This document shows positions 37,801 through 51,400 of a DNA stretch of 64,000 nt, in pieces. Source of the DNA: Agelaius tricolor (Eukaryota > Chordata > Aves > Passeriformes > Icteridae); NCBI GenBank assembly GCA_023055355.1, contig JALJCS010000038.1, positions 5,387,501 through 5,451,500 of the forward strand, in the 5' to 3' direction. Each line of letters begins with the position of its first letter. Position 1 is the first letter of the stretch. The translations under genes and the position numbers were made by a program. The notes under the pieces are model-generated. The model was given only the letters and a program-made list of their open reading frames with translations. It made no database searches and was not told the DNA's origin.

Positions 37801-40522
37801 ATTCTTATTGGCCGCTGCGTTAAGGTTTCTAATATTTAATTCATAACAAACCTTGCATTATTCTGCAGCAGCATCGACAGCTCCACTTTGCTGCCTGCCA
37901 ACAGGCAACCATAAAAACTTAAAAGCAGATGTAAATGTCTGAAAGAAGGAGAATGATTGGGTCTAAAGTGGTCAGAAAAAATCAACACTATTGCCAGAGA
38001 GTTTGATAAATCCTTACATACACTTTAGCAAGGTACAAATGGTATTAATTAAATTCATTAGGCGCGTTGATTTTAAGGCTTTGAAGTACCTTTATTGAAA
38101 TGTGGAATTTTTTTAGTTCCTGGAGACTCCCAAATGAAAGGGGATGCCAGGCTGGCAATGCAGGGTGCTGGACAGCTGGAACAATGTTATAAATCAGGCA
38201 GATTCAGTTAATTTTCATATTTAGGGTATTTGTTACATATCAATGGTAAAATCACTGTAATTAGTGCTATGTGTACGTGTAGTGCTGCAATGAAGCAAAG
38301 GCACAGGAGCTCGTGCCCCGCTCCCGGTTCGGCTCTGTCAGTGAGAGCCATGGATTAGAGGTGCCCAGCGTGGCCCAGCCCAGGCTGGTTCCTGGGCGCC
38401 GCCGCCGCTGCTGCCCGCGCGGGCGGACGCGGTGCCCGCGCTCCGAGCGGGAGCTGTGGCACCCGGCCAGGCCTGGGTGCGAGCTCTCCTTGCCGCCAAG
38501 GGCTGCGCCTGTTCTCATTTCTTCTTGAAATGGCTTAATTGGTGTCAGCACCCCAGGGATAAAGGCCTCCAACACTGAAATCCACACGATTCACCCTGTC
38601 TCTGCTCAGTGTAGGGAAACTGGTAACAACTGGTGCTGAATGAGGAGTGAACGGTGCTGTAACAATACTCGATGATGTTTGGGATGACAGAAATTAATAC
38701 GCACTTGCTTGAAGAAAGCAATGATTAATGGCAGTGAGCAAGGGAATGCTGTCCCTCCTTTAACTCCACTTTGATGGGGATTGAAAAGCAAAAGGCTGTT
38801 TTCATTCTCTCGCACAAGCAGAGGTCATCCAGAGTACATTACAGCAATTTTTTCTCTCTGTTTTTTATTTCATAAATATTATGATAAGCACAGATTAGAT
38901 AGATTTTTTCATGGAGGCTTAAAAGGATATTTTGTCTGTTTGTTGTTCGTGCTCAATGAAGAAATTTGATTTCTTCTGTTTACGTGTGAGATTGTTATAT
39001 TCAGTGGAATAATTAGTACAATTAAGAATTTCAAAAGCTCATCATCGTGTTAGTTTTTCTGAAGTTTTACTGATGGAATTTCATGGTCTCCATTTCCAAA
39101 GTGCTGAGAGGTCAGAACAAGGCGAGGAGTGTTGCTGAGGAAAAAAAAAAAAAAAGGTTAAAAATCCAAGATTCCTCATTGAATTGTTGATGTAAATATA
39201 TTTTGCAAGATCCTCACACTTGTCAGTGGCTTTTTAAGCTATTTGATAAAGAATCTTTATTCTACAAGGAGCCTGAAATAACACAACACTGCTTTGGATA
39301 ATGAATTCTTCATCTAAGCAGAACTTTAAAACAAAGTACAATGTTGGCATTTTTTTCTTTGAGTGAGAGGGCTGATACATCTTTGGGATCCGACAGGAAG
39401 ACATAAATTAATAGAGTTCTGGAGATCAGTTTCTCATTAATAATCCATTTTGTCATGGTTCTTGGCATTGTCAGCCTTGGAGCTGGTTCATATTTTGCTA
39501 AAGGATAAAAGCACATGATGTCTTAAGGCACAACATAAGGAGAAGGAGTTTATCATCTTCTGGAAAAACCATCTCTGAAAAAATAGATTGTTTTCCAGGA
39601 AATAAATGTCAATTGCAAGTTTTATGCATTTTTAATCTTCAAACAGGTTTTTTAATGTCTAAAGTTGCAAAAATAGACTCAAGTTGGAAGAGGTTGTTGC
39701 CAACAGCCCTTGCTTTGCCTTTGTCCTCTCCAATGGTTTTTGATTTTTTAGAAGTTGCAGTGGATTTCAGACCTTTAATTCTGCTGGTTTAGAAACTATG
39801 GCAGATTGTGTCCAATTTAAAACATATAATTGAAAAAAAAAATACGGTTCTTCTTTTGAATGGATAAACATGAAACCTTTGTTACATTTGCACTTTCCCA
39901 GCAGTATGGGACATCTCACAGACCTCTGCACACTCCCCTAGCATTTTCAAATTGGAAAATGTTGCTTTTTCTCGAGTACGATGACATAAATGGAGTCACC
40001 CTTTTGAAGTCTTAAATTTGGTATTTTATGTATCTTAAGGCAGTGGCAGATTGGCAAACTGTGTAACCACCAAAAGTGTTCAGCTTGTGCTGTCATCCCA
40101 AGTAAGGAAGAACAGGGATCTGATTTAGATGCCTGCCCTTTATTTTATATACTGAAGAGTGACATAATGCAGAACTCCTCAGGAACGTGTGATGTGTTTG
40201 GGAAGGATAAAGGGGAGGAAGAGAAGACGACATTCGCCCAGATCGCTCAGTTGTGAGATTTAACTGGGCTCAAACATTTATAATTTAATCAAAGATAAAT
40301 GGTCTACTTTAAACGGCGTGGAGGGAGGGGGTGGGAGGCTCTGGACAGAGGGCTGAAGGGAGCTGGGATCCTGCTAGGCTGTAGTCAGGATGGCTGGGAA
40401 GGAAGCAGCGTGCCCAGGATGGCGACCAGAGCTGGCCCATGGAGGAGCAGCTCTGGGCACAGGGGTGCAGCAGCACCTCCTCAGCCCCTTGGCTGGCAGA
40501 GGTGGGGCAGGAAGAGACGTGG
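34881..40522 (+). other. PBX3: PBX3 intron 2, middle part B
   Basis: No exon was recognised. The sequence is unique and mostly AT-rich, with a short CpG-rich patch at about 38.37-38.47 kb, a run of 16 A at 39.14 kb, and a HOX-PBX-like TGATTAAT at 38722-38729. The stretch 37.77-37.89 kb (with CTTATTGGCCGCTGCG and ATTTAATTCATAACAAAC) also has the look of a constrained element. A 109-codon ATG-started frame at 35988-36317 has no recognisable family and is probably accidental. Confidence 0.6.
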
Positions 40523-40647
40523 CTGGTGTGACACTGGAGCAGCCCCGGGCACGAGGCATCCCTGGTGTGACACTGGAGCAGCCCCGGGCACGAGGCACCC
40601 CTGGTGTGACACTGGAGCAGCCCCGGGCACGAGGCACCCCTGGTGTG
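40523..40647. repeat. 39-base tandem repeat, 3 copies plus a partial fourth
   Basis: The core CTGGTGTGACACTGGAGC starts at 40523, 40562 and 40601, and a fourth partial copy (CTGGTGTG) starts at 40640. Copies are nearly identical, differing at CATCC or CACCC near the end. Since 39 is a multiple of three, each frame repeats the same 13-residue peptide; it is not a coding signal. Confidence 0.96.
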
Positions 40648-43600
40648 CCTCCCACCGACCCCCGGGTCACGGCCAGAGGTGCAGGCCAGGGTCCTAAGTC
40701 ACCGCCAGGTGAACACAGCCGTTGCTTTGGAGTGTCTGCTGGCCTCCACGAGCTCCAGGCTGACTGCTCAGGGGTGGCCAGGACAGGAGCACTGTGGGGG
40801 CCTCCTCCCCACGGCTCCTGGCTGGGCCAGAGGTGCTGCCTGTGCTGGTGAGCGCTGGCTGGAGCAGGGGCAGCACTCTGCTCACCAAGCGCGGCGTTTA
40901 CCCCATCAGCAGGAATGCTGAACCCTTTCAGGCTTGCTTTGTTGCCTGAAAACAGGGAAGGGTTGAATTATGAAGATTTAGAATATGCTTCCTTCCACGG
41001 AGTTGCAAAGGACATTTGTCTCAGCACATTGTAGTGAAATTTTAAAGAGCAGGTTTTGACAGGAGACATTTTGCTGACACAGAATATTTTGTTCACTTCT
41101 GACTCTCAAATAAGTGCTACTTCTGTCATAATGATTGATTTATATTTGGTTTAGTCCATACATTTTACATCCTCTTCTTTAGTGCTCATGGCTCCATGGC
41201 TTCAGAACAGCCCAGTTTAACACTGGGATGAGCTTGGCATCACATTCACATTCCACAATAAAATTGATTGTAACTAGTTGTAGGTATTTTGTGCTATGGT
41301 GTATTTAGAATAACATGATGATTATTATCATCTCCTGGAAAAAGAAAATTTTAAGACAAAGATTTCTGTTAAAAAATTGTTTTTACGGACTTGTAATTTA
41401 AATTGTTTTTAATAATAGTGCCTCAAAGGCCCAGTGGCCTGCAGAATGCTGCTCTCATGGCTTTATTACAGGTGCTATAAAATTAAGTACTGAGCATCTT
41501 TGCCTTTGCTGGGGATGTGCTGTGAGCTGCTCCTCCCCGGTCTGGATGGATCAGGCCCTCCAGCAGCACTGCAAACTCAGCCTGGGCAGGTGCTGCTCTG
41601 CATTTACATTAACCCAGCTTCCTCCCTTTATGTGCTGGACAAGAGTCTCAGCACATTTCAGTCCATAAATACCTCAGGAAAAACCGTGGAGCCTTTGCTG
41701 TGAGTTTTGTTTGGAACAAACTCCCCAGGTAGGCAGATCACTCCCCCGGGAGCAGAGCTCTCCCTGGAGCACCGTGAGTGGCTGGAGGCAGAGGAAACAG
41801 GTTTGTGTGCATTTCTGAGACCCTGAGGAGCCTGCTCTCCCTCGGGCTCTGCAACCAGAGACCTTCAGTGCCTGCAGGGACAGGGTTTGTGTTTTGGTGG
41901 CACAGCTGGGGTCACAGCCTTGATCTCAGCGATCCTTTGGCAATGGCACCTGCTAGTTCCTGCCCTGGTAGGTGCTCAGCAGAGCAGGCACCCTCTGTGC
42001 AGCCTTCCCAGTGCTCAGTGCCACTGCAGCAGGGAAAAGAGAAATAAACTTGTGCCTGGTGGCCACTCCAGTGGGGCATCTCATTATGGAATTACAGTAC
42101 TGCTCCCTCCCATCTATAAAAAATACCCCTAAGAGCCCCTAGGAACACAGCACGTGAGGAGCTCTGCCAGAGCAGGCAGGCTCCCTGAGCCCTTCCTTGG
42201 CTGTGGGAGATCTTGGTCTGTTCCCCAGACCTGGTGAGGAGCAGGCAGCATGGAAAGGGTCAAACCCAGCTGCCTTTGGCTTTGCTGCAGACATATATAT
42301 ATATATAGAGATATTTATTTCTCAGGGAACGAAGACACTAATATTCAACAAGGCTTCAGGAAGAAAGGGCTTCCAAGATGTTACAGATTTTGGAAATATT
42401 TGACAATGTTAGCAGCATCAACTACTGACACAAAACCCTCTCTCCAGAAAATCTTTCACAGTTGTGCCAAGAAAAGCAGCTTCGATGGAACATTTTCATA
42501 AACTATCATCAGTTATGCAGCAGCAGCTTCACAAATCAGAAATGATATCTTCAGGCACTGCTGTCAAGTGTTATTCAAATAATACCAGCCTCACATTTGA
42601 ATAACAGCAGACATTTTGAATTAATTAATCAGATGAGATAGTCTAGGCCTTTTCTCATTAGTCTCTGGGTCAGGCATGGAAAGATATATGCGTTGGTGAT
42701 GATATACTTGTCTTTAATCGTGATTTATGAAGATTTAGGATTGTGTGTGATTTGTCAAAGGTTCTGGGAAAAGGCTGGTGCATATTTCATTACCTAATCT
42801 GAGATTGATTTCGTGATGCTGAGAGATAGAACCCTATTGTTGGGGGGGCTGGGAAGCGCAGGTAGATGCAGCATCCCAGGGTTTTACTGGCTTATCTTTG
42901 TGACTGTCAAACAATGCTGTAAACTTTTACTGCCAGCAGTTAACAATTCCTGCTTTAATTATAGGCAAATTCTTCATTCCATCCAAAGGGGAAGCTGTAG
43001 TAGTTATTTAGTTAAAAAGCATAACAGACCTTATAGCTATGACCCAATGTAAATCATGGACAAAGTTGGCGAATTTCATGGCTTGGTCATGGTGAAAATA
43101 TAAAATTTCATGGTTTGTCACAGATTAATAGAAAAATCCTATTAAAACTGTGCAAATAACAGCACAACAAGTTAGGTGGAGCTCCCTACATGGCACCTTC
43201 CTGCTCACAGCTTTTATTTTAGGTTAGAATTGCTGTGAACAACATGAGGCCCTTTGCAGGCTTTTCTCTGCTGCACTGTTTTCTATTCAGTTTAATTAGT
43301 AGTTGTTGTTTGGTTTGGACTGAATAATTATCATGTGATTGTTTTGAGGCATTATTTACATGAGAAAGTGTGTGTGACTGCTGCTGCAGTGAAAGGGGCT
43401 TGGGAAATGAAATATTTGAATACAAATGGTGTATTTTTTAAAAACCTTGAGATGGCTATATCCAATAACTCATCAGTAATCAGGACTTTTGATACTGGAA
43501 CAAGGTCTGAGCCGTGCTGGGTCCTCGACCGCTGCAGCCAAGCGCTGCCCACGTCTCTTAGACCAGCAGACCGTGGCCAAGCCTCGAGTTCCCTGCAGAT

Positions 43601-44449
43601 TGCTAATCACCTACTTCTTCATCTTTAATCAGAAAGTTCACGTCTTTTACTGTTCTTGGTACAATTTTCAGCCCATCTATCACGGCCGTGCGGCTCCGGC
43701 AATGCTCCGTGCCCGTGCAGCCCCATCTCCCACAGCCATCAGCCCTCCTGCTCAGCCTCTGCACTCACTGAAGCCAGGCCAGGGCTTTCATACCCAGGGT
43801 TTATACTGTTTTGTGTTTTACTGTTTTGGTTGCCTCCAGAATTTTGATCAGCGATTCAGGAATTTGGATCTAGGCCAAGATACTCCAAACACACTGAGCT
43901 CTTCCACTCGATCTTCTAGAGGGAGCAGTTTGTGCTGAAGTGGCCAATTTCAGAAGAAAATGGCAGTTGTTCTACATTGGAATAAGGATTAAAAATAATC
44001 AAAGTCTCAGAATAAGGACTTTTAAGAATGACATCAAGATAGTGATGACATCACTGGTAGCAGTAACAGCTTTGTATCATAAGTACCCCAGAATTGCACA
44101 TATGAAGCTTATTTTAAAAATGAGTTTGTTTTTTTTTTAATGTGAGACTTTTCTTTCCAAACAGAAGGTTGAGAAACATGCTTTTAGGGGGAGGGTACAA
44201 TGGTTCAATAATCACACAAGTATGAAATTTCAGTCTTTATGTGAGACAGAATGATGAGCTGTTAAAAAGGAAAAGCACCACAACATGAGAAATCAGTTCA
44301 TGATTCCTATTTAAGAAAAACACATCAATGAGTGTTGTTTATATCAAGTTTACAATTAACTGTTGTCAGGTCATCTCCATCAAGAGCTTCATCTGCACTC
44401 TCACTAACTACCAGGTTCAGGGAGTAATTAAAGATCAGCTAATCAAGAA
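40648..44449 (+). other. PBX3: PBX3 intron 2, part C
   Basis: No exon was recognised. It is unique sequence, with GC-rich stretches at 41.5-42.1 kb and 43.5-43.8 kb. A short TA run (about 14 bases) lies at 42.29-42.31 kb and a HOX-PBX-like TGATTGAT at 41132-41139. No other tandem repeat or mobile element was identified. Confidence 0.65.
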
Positions 44450-45000
44450 TCATTCAGGTTAGAAAAGCCCTGAGTCCAACCGTTCACCAATCACTGCCAA
44501 GGCCACCACTAACCCCTGTCTCCTGGTGCCACATACACGACTTTTAAATCCCTGCAGGGATCAGGACTCCACCACTGCCCTGGGCAGCTGTGCCAGGACT
44601 TGACAACCCCCTCTGTCAAGACTTTTTTCCCAGTATCTAATCCAAACGTCCTCTGGCTCAACTTGAAGCTCTTGACCTGTTGCTTGGGAGAGGAGGCTGA
44701 CCCCCACCTGGCTCCAACCTCCTTTAGGTAGTTATGGGGTGCCAGGGGGTTCCCTCTGAGCCTCAGCCTTTTCCTCATCCTTTCTCACTGTGATTGCCCC
44801 CACATCCAGTAAGAGGTGGAAGTCCTCCTTAGCCCTGCTTTGTTTCTAATGTATTGATAGAAACACTTGGTGCGTCTCACGGCAGCAGCCAGGTGAAGTT
44901 CTAGTTGGACTTTGGCCCTTCTAATTTTCTTGGACCATAACCTCATGGCACTAACTCTCCAATGACAATGTAGTGGCAATTTGTCTCTTTTTCCCATCAC
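44450..45000 (-). mobile_element. CR1 LINE, internally deleted (ORF2 piece joined to 3' end)
   Basis: On the minus strand the 3' part (44790-44450) follows the CR1 3' consensus, with AACTACCTAAAGGAGGTTGG, GGGCAGTGGTGGAGTCC and a terminal GGTTGGACTCAGGGCTTTTC. Directly before it, at 45000-44795, an open frame reads KIRRAKVQLELHLAAAVRRT and then KCFYQYIRNK, which resembles the CR1 ORF2 segment just ahead of the reverse transcriptase domain. The reverse transcriptase region that normally separates these parts is absent. This suggests an internal deletion or two nested insertions. No functional protein can be made from it. Confidence 0.85.
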
Positions 45001-48000
45001 AAATAAGCATAAAATATAGAAGGAAGAAAAAAAAATTGGTTTGGATTATTGATTAGTGTTTTGCTAATAAGAAATTAAATTTATCGACCACTGCCATTCT
45101 CTAGCTCTGCTTCCCCATGAGTTAGTTGGCAGCTGCAGGCGTGTTCAGCAGAGCTGAGGCTGGCCCAGGCTGGCAGCTGCTGCCTCAGGAGAAGGATGTT
45201 TAACCCTATTAGTCAGGTCATTTCGCTCTTTTTGTGGAGAGGTCAACAAAAAAGAATTCCTCTCTGGAGTCGACTTTCCCAGCTTTCCTTTTGAAAGTGA
45301 ATGAATCGCACCAGCTTCTGAGCGTGGTCCAGTGCCCAGATGCTGTGTGTGAAGGTGGGAGCTGCTGCCAGGTGCTGAGCTGCCGTAGTGATAAATATGG
45401 TGTGGAAACTCTACCATATTTTGGTTAATAGAATCTACACAGACAGAACTGGGAGGGGAGGCCTGGCCCATCAGCTCCTGGGGGCAGCTCAGGGAGGGAC
45501 TCAGCGCTCCGGGAGCTGGGAAGGGACATCCGTGGAGCTGAGTGTCCCCAGCCAGGAGCTCTGGGAGGTGCCAGTGCCTCACCCCTCTCCTCTCCCCCAG
45601 CTGGCTGCAGCTCCAGCCCTGCCCGTGTGCCAGGACACACTCCTGCAGCCAGCACAGCCCCTTCGTGGGGATAGCGAGCTGGCCGTGGCTCTGGGCCGCA
45701 ATTCCAGAGCGTGGTGCAGCGTGAGCCCGGGCAAGGAAGGTCCATGAGTTTTCCAGCATTGCCAGTCAGAGCAAAGCACTTGATGTGTAGGAATCACTGA
45801 ATACTGAGCCTGTGGGCTGTGTGGCCTTTGGGGAGATGATAGCTGGGTCCCTGTGTGACTGCTGGCTCCGCTCACGGTGCTTTCCCACGCTGCAGAGTGC
45901 AGAGTGCAGTGCAGTTGCAGTACAAACATACACTTCTGTATATTAAGCGTGTACGTTAATATATTATTATTACTTGGACTAATAACAAATAGTAGTCAGT
46001 CAGTGAGATAAAAAAGGACAGAGTTCAATAGTAATTCGCAGACAGCTTAGCAATTACCCAGACAGCTTGCAGTCAGAAAAGCTGCTCAAATCTAGGATTA
46101 CGAACCACACCGATGGCAGCTCTGCTGGGTGGGGCTTCACAGGATGATGTTTGCACATAGCTGTGGGACTTGGTTCCAGCACTCCTCCTGAGGAACTTCT
46201 CCTTTACAAGCCAGAATCAACAACCGTAAAAAACCCTCTGAAAGCCAGGAGGCTGGTTTCCAGAAGCAGTCAAAATTATTAAGTATTGCTTTCTGTATCA
46301 GAAAGATGCCTGTGCTTGCAAGGATCTTGGAGATTTTCATCCTTAATGACATAAATCCCAGATTCATTTCTGTACAATAATCAGCATCAAACCATATGTG
46401 TGGCAACACAGATTTTGTGGTTTTGTTTTTAAAATCAGTGTGTTTCCTTACTTTATGGGTGAGGGTGGCTTCTCCTCTCATTACCTTGGCTGGTTTTATT
46501 GATTCCTGTAGTGTTTTCTGTACCCACCACCTGCCCTGTGCCAGCAGAAGGCCGAGGAAGCACTTAAGTCCCATTCAGGCCTGGAGGCATAATCTCAAAA
46601 CTTCTTTAGGAGCAGGGTCAGCAGAGCTGGCATCACTGTTCAGCATGCTCTGGGTGCAGGGGGTCAGGGGATGCAGCAGACCTGGGGCTTTGGGGGCTCA
46701 TCCACTGCTCCTGCTCCACAGCACCAGCCCAGGAGAGGAGAGACTTCAGATACAAACCTTGGGTTGGAAGCACTCGAATGTCAAAGGAGTGCTGTAGGAT
46801 TTTTAGGGCAGTACATGATTTTTTTATGGGGTGCATTAAATTCTGCTCCTGCAGTGGGCGTTAAAGCCACCTCATCACTCGGCACGGAGGGGAGCGCTGG
46901 CTCAGGAGCAGGAGAGGCAGCTGCTAAGAGATTTCCATCTCAGCAGTCTCTTATGCCAGTAGGGTTGTGATTTGGGAATATAACAAGGCTTTGGGGACTC
47001 AAGTTAATAAATAACTGGTGTATTCCCTTTCCTTCTCTCTGTGCCTAGCCCCAGTGCCATCTCAACCTAAGCAATTATCAGCCCCTGGACTGATGGATTT
47101 GACATAAATTCATACATTCTTTAAGCACAAAGCCTTCACAACAAATTTTGCTTTTAAGACAGTGTTGAATGGAGAAAAGGTCACTTGGCTGGTTGAGTGT
47201 CTGCACTCGCATGCTGGCAGTAAGTGCTGTGTTTGCAGTGCTGGATTTGATCCCTGTGGTTGGAGGGAGCCAGGTGCAGGGTCTGTATTTTGGGTCACGT
47301 TTCTTCTGCCAGGGAGGACAAAAGGGTAGCTTAGAATTATCTTCATGAGTTCACACTTCCTTGCAGCCCTTTAAGCCTCTCTTCAGCTTCCATTGCAGTT
47401 CCTCTGTCCTCATCCCATTCCATAGGTATGCAAGATGGAGTTTAGCGATGATGCCATAGCAACTATATCACAATACAGAAATTGTAATGATTTAAATCTT
47501 CAAACTTGCATAACAAAGTTAATGGGAGCCTATCAGAAATGTACATGCCACTATGCGTTTAGAAGTGGTTTTAATTTTAGCTTTAAATTTGCAAGCCAAG
47601 AGTCTCTTCTCAGGAATTCCAGAGCTGCCCTCAGGGAGTGGGAACACAGTTGTCCATGTGTTCTGCACCAGAAAACACATGACTGGCAGGGGACAAAGCC
47701 TGCTGTGTCCCTGTAAGCCCGCTCCCCTGGGCCTTGGTGTGCGGCTGGAAATGGCATCCCAAAACCTTTGTGTTTGTTTGGATGAATCCATCATCTTCCT
47801 CCTTAGCCATGAAGTAGTGCAGAGTCAGCAGAGGAAGAAGGGCAGGAAGGGCTGTTCTGTGTCCTTGGGTTTGTCCCCCTCCACGAGGGCGAGTCTGATT
47901 CGCACTGGGTGCTGCAGCTGGGCAGACGCCTTTCCGCAGAGCGGTGCTGGGTGTGCATCTGCTCTTTCCCAGCCCGCGTCTCCACCTTGCCCACGGTTCT

Positions 48001-48090
48001 TGCTCCCGTTGAGGCAGCTCTGGAGCTGCTGAGCAGTGGGTGGGGCCGGCTGTGCTGGCGGTGCGGCTGTGGCAGGGCGCCGGTGCTGTG
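45001..48090 (+). other. PBX3: PBX3 intron 2, part D
   Basis: No exon was recognised. The stretch 45.4-45.9 kb is moderately GC-rich. A 145-codon ATG-started frame on the minus strand at 46137-46574 is non-repetitive but has no recognisable family or splice support. No mobile element was identified. GC content rises again from about 47.6 kb towards the next minisatellite. Confidence 0.6.
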
Positions 48091-48470
48091 GCACCCAGCC
48101 CGCTCCAGCTGTGGCACCCAGCCCGTTCCAGCTGTGGCACCCAGCCCGTTCCAGCTGTGGTACCCAGCCCGTTCCAGCTGTGGCCCACAGCCCGTTCCAG
48201 CTGTGGCACGCAGCCCGTTCCAGCTGTGGCACCCAGCCCGTTCCAGCTGTGGCACCCAGCCCGCTCCAGCTGTGGCACCCAGCCCGTTCCAGCTGTGGCA
48301 CCCAGCCCGTTCCAGCTGTGGCACTCAGCCCATTCCAGCTGTGGCACCCAGCCCGTTCCAGCTGTGGCACCCAGCCCATTCCAGCTGTGGCACCCAGCCC
48401 GTTCCAGCTGTGGCACTCAGCCCATTCCAGCTGTGGCACCCAGCCTGTTCCAGCTGTGGCAGCCCTGGCT
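48091..48470. repeat. 23-base minisatellite, 16 copies, each with a CAGCTG E-box
   Basis: The core CCAGCTGTGG recurs from 48105 to 48450 at exact 23-base steps, giving 16 copies. Each unit joins CACCCAGCCCGTTCCAG to CTGTGG, with single-base variants (CGCTCC, CATTCC, CACTCAG). Every copy contains the palindromic E-box CAGCTG. A period of 23 shifts frame each unit, so long spurious frames run on both strands. Confidence 0.98.
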
Positions 48471-51400
48471 CCCCAGGGACAGCGCAGCCACCGCTGGCAC
48501 TGCAGCCGCGCGCTCTGCCCGGTGCCGTGGAGTCAATTAGCACAGCATTGACATTTTATTATCCTGAGACAGAAGCTGGAAGTGTTCTTGAGAACGCAAC
48601 CTGCAGCACCGGGCATGTGACACCCTGGTGGCACCGCTGCCCTCCGCACGGCTGCCCCTGTGGGTGGGGGCCAGTCAGCAGCTCCGCTCCCTCAGTCTGG
48701 GCTGGCACAGCATCCCTGGGCAGATGTTCCTGCCCTTCCAGCCACCGCTGCCATACGAGGAGAGGGGATGGCAGGGACGCTATGGCTGCAGACCCCTGGC
48801 CCGCGTTTGGGCTGCTGGGTGTCCGTGCATGCAAGGAGCGGCTGTGGCCGTGCCCTGGGGCTCTCCCTGCCCTGTGCATGGGGGATGACAGCCGGAGGCA
48901 GGACAGCCGTGGGCATTCCCTGCTCCGGGCACAGTGCCCCTGTCCCTGCTGCGTGGGGACAGGTGGTGTCTTCACTGGTGATGCTCTGGCACCATCACAG
49001 GTTACATCCTGCTTGCCAGCAGAAAAAGAGGATGTCTGGTTATTCTTGGAGCAGGCAACATGTAGGTTTTGTAGGATAATGCTAAAATACTTGCACTGTG
49101 TTAAAAAATTAATACACTTGTATTACTACTGGAATTGGAGCCTGATTAGGATTGTTCCACTACTGTAGTTTTAGCTTTTAATTACTTACTACATTACACA
49201 GTATCAACCAGTGCTAATAGAGTACAGAACTGTCATAGCTTTTGTTTTAAAGTACAGGACTGTGTGGTGCTTAATTGTGGAACAGTGTTGTTCAATTACA
49301 TCTGGAAGTGTTTAATAAAGTATGGCACAGAGAGGCAGATCGGAGTGGCATGTGTTAATTGGTGTCCGCGCCATTGGCTCCGTTTGGTTACGGCAATCCC
49401 TGCGACAGGAGGACCGAGTGGCAGGGTGCCCACATGGAGTCTCCAGCCCCAGCTCTTATCCCTACCACTGGCACATGCCTGTGCTCTCCCATGTTTGCAC
49501 AGATTTTCACACCATGCACACACATGGTGTTGTTACAAGGCACTGGTAGTCGTATCCCTGCCCTGCTCCAGGGCTGCTGCTCCCCATTCTTGGCTGGCAA
49601 AGTTCTGTGGCCATGGCACAGGGAGCTCTGGACACGACCCAGAGAGCTGGTCCCTTTCTTCAAGAACAGCTCAGGACCCCCAAGCAAGTCTCCTGCTGCC
49701 CACCATTGCTTTTATCCTTTTGTCCCCCACCCAGGGGCTGGGGCACTGGGGGCTGCCCTGTGGCTGAGCTGGCTCCCCCAGAGTGGGCTCTGCTGTCCAG
49801 AGCCAATTCCCAGATGCAAACAAAGTGGTACTAACACTTATTTCCTGAGTGGTTGTATATTTTATATCAATGTTCTGCTTTTCACCTGATTTCACTGAAA
49901 TATTCTCTGGAAGTATTTCTTCTGGAATAAACATTTCAGCACATCAGGTTTGTTCCATAAGGGTTGATTGTCAAATTACAGCCTTCCTTCCTGTAAGTGC
50001 TGCGCTTTGGTATGGGATCAAATTGCATTAGGTATTTTTTCCTCCAGTAGAAACACAGAATAATAGTGATATCTTTGTTGTATCATATTTCTGAATGAAA
50101 AATAATCACAAACAGATTTTCATGCGGTGTTGCTGCAGAGCAGGAATGCTTTTCCTGCCAGCCAGCCTCTCGAGGTGGTGCTGGGCTGGCCCAGGGTGTT
50201 TGGCTGGGGTCCCCTGCACAGTTCAGTGTCCCTCAACATGCTCACCACACACACTTTCCACATTTTCTTGCCTGTGGTCCTCCAAGCCACCTAGCATGCA
50301 GGTCATGTGCCCTTAATTTTCATTATGAATGGAGAGTAAAACGTGAAGGTTATTGCCTGGCAGTACAAATGCACTGGGTTTTTTTATTTAGAAGCTCTAT
50401 TAGAAGTGTCAGGAGTCCCATAACAAAGCCAGGCAAATATCCGCAGAGACACCTTGTTGAGAAAGGCAACTTGGTTCTAAAAGGTTTGAATATGAATGTG
50501 GTTGTTTCTAATCAAGCAGTCCTTGAAAAGAATTCCCCACTAGTAGTTACCTTTTTCTTTTTTTTAACCTTTTTCCTTGTAATCTGTCTGTTTCTCTCCT
50601 CAGGAAATGCTCCTCCTGCCAGCCTGCAGTGGGTGGGAGGGAGGCACAACCAGGAGGGGAGAGTGGGGCCGGGGGAAACCCCACATCTAAATATCTCCAC
50701 ATCCAGAAGTGTAGCTCAGGATTCAGGATGGATATGGTCAGAAAACTGCTGTCTTTTTAAAGTGAGAAGCCTGGGAAAAGTGGGTCAGTCTGGGGGCTTT
50801 GGGGACCACATCAGAGGCACCTGCTGGGGTGACACAGATGTCTTGGACAAAACTGAATGCTTTGATTTAGGGCAAGGAAATGGATATATTTTGGACTTTG
50901 TCTATTCCTTGGACAAGTGCATCCAGACATGTGGGACACGCAGGCTGGTGCTGATGTCTGCAGTGGATGCTCCCTCACCCTAAACAGGCACCCCCAAGGT
51001 TTCCCTGGCACCAGCACAGTGTCCCCATCCCCTGGGAACCCTGCTGCCAAGTGGGAAATGTGCTCATGTTTGAGCCAAATGGCAGATGAAAAATTAAGTC
51101 CTAAACACTTTCCCTTTCTGTAGTCAGTGTATTTATTCCAGCTTAGCAGTGACCATTGTGGCCATGGTAACCTGCACAGCTTGGGACCAGGGGAGGACAG
51201 GGACCCCAGGAACTGCCCTGTCCCCTTGGCCACACGTGGCAGTTCCTGAAATTCGCCCAAGCTCACGTTCCAGTGCCTCACATGGCCCCATGTAAATAAC
51301 ATGACCAGTGCCACATGGCATGGGCAGGCCTGGGACTTGGTGAGTGAGGGCAGGGGTTCCTCTGGACAGGGATGAAGTGTCCTGACACAACTGTCCCCTG

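Noticed and set aside
47631..49168. Frames of up to 419 codons on both strands
   Set aside because: They run through the 23-base array at 48.1 kb, and their non-repeat parts match nothing I know.
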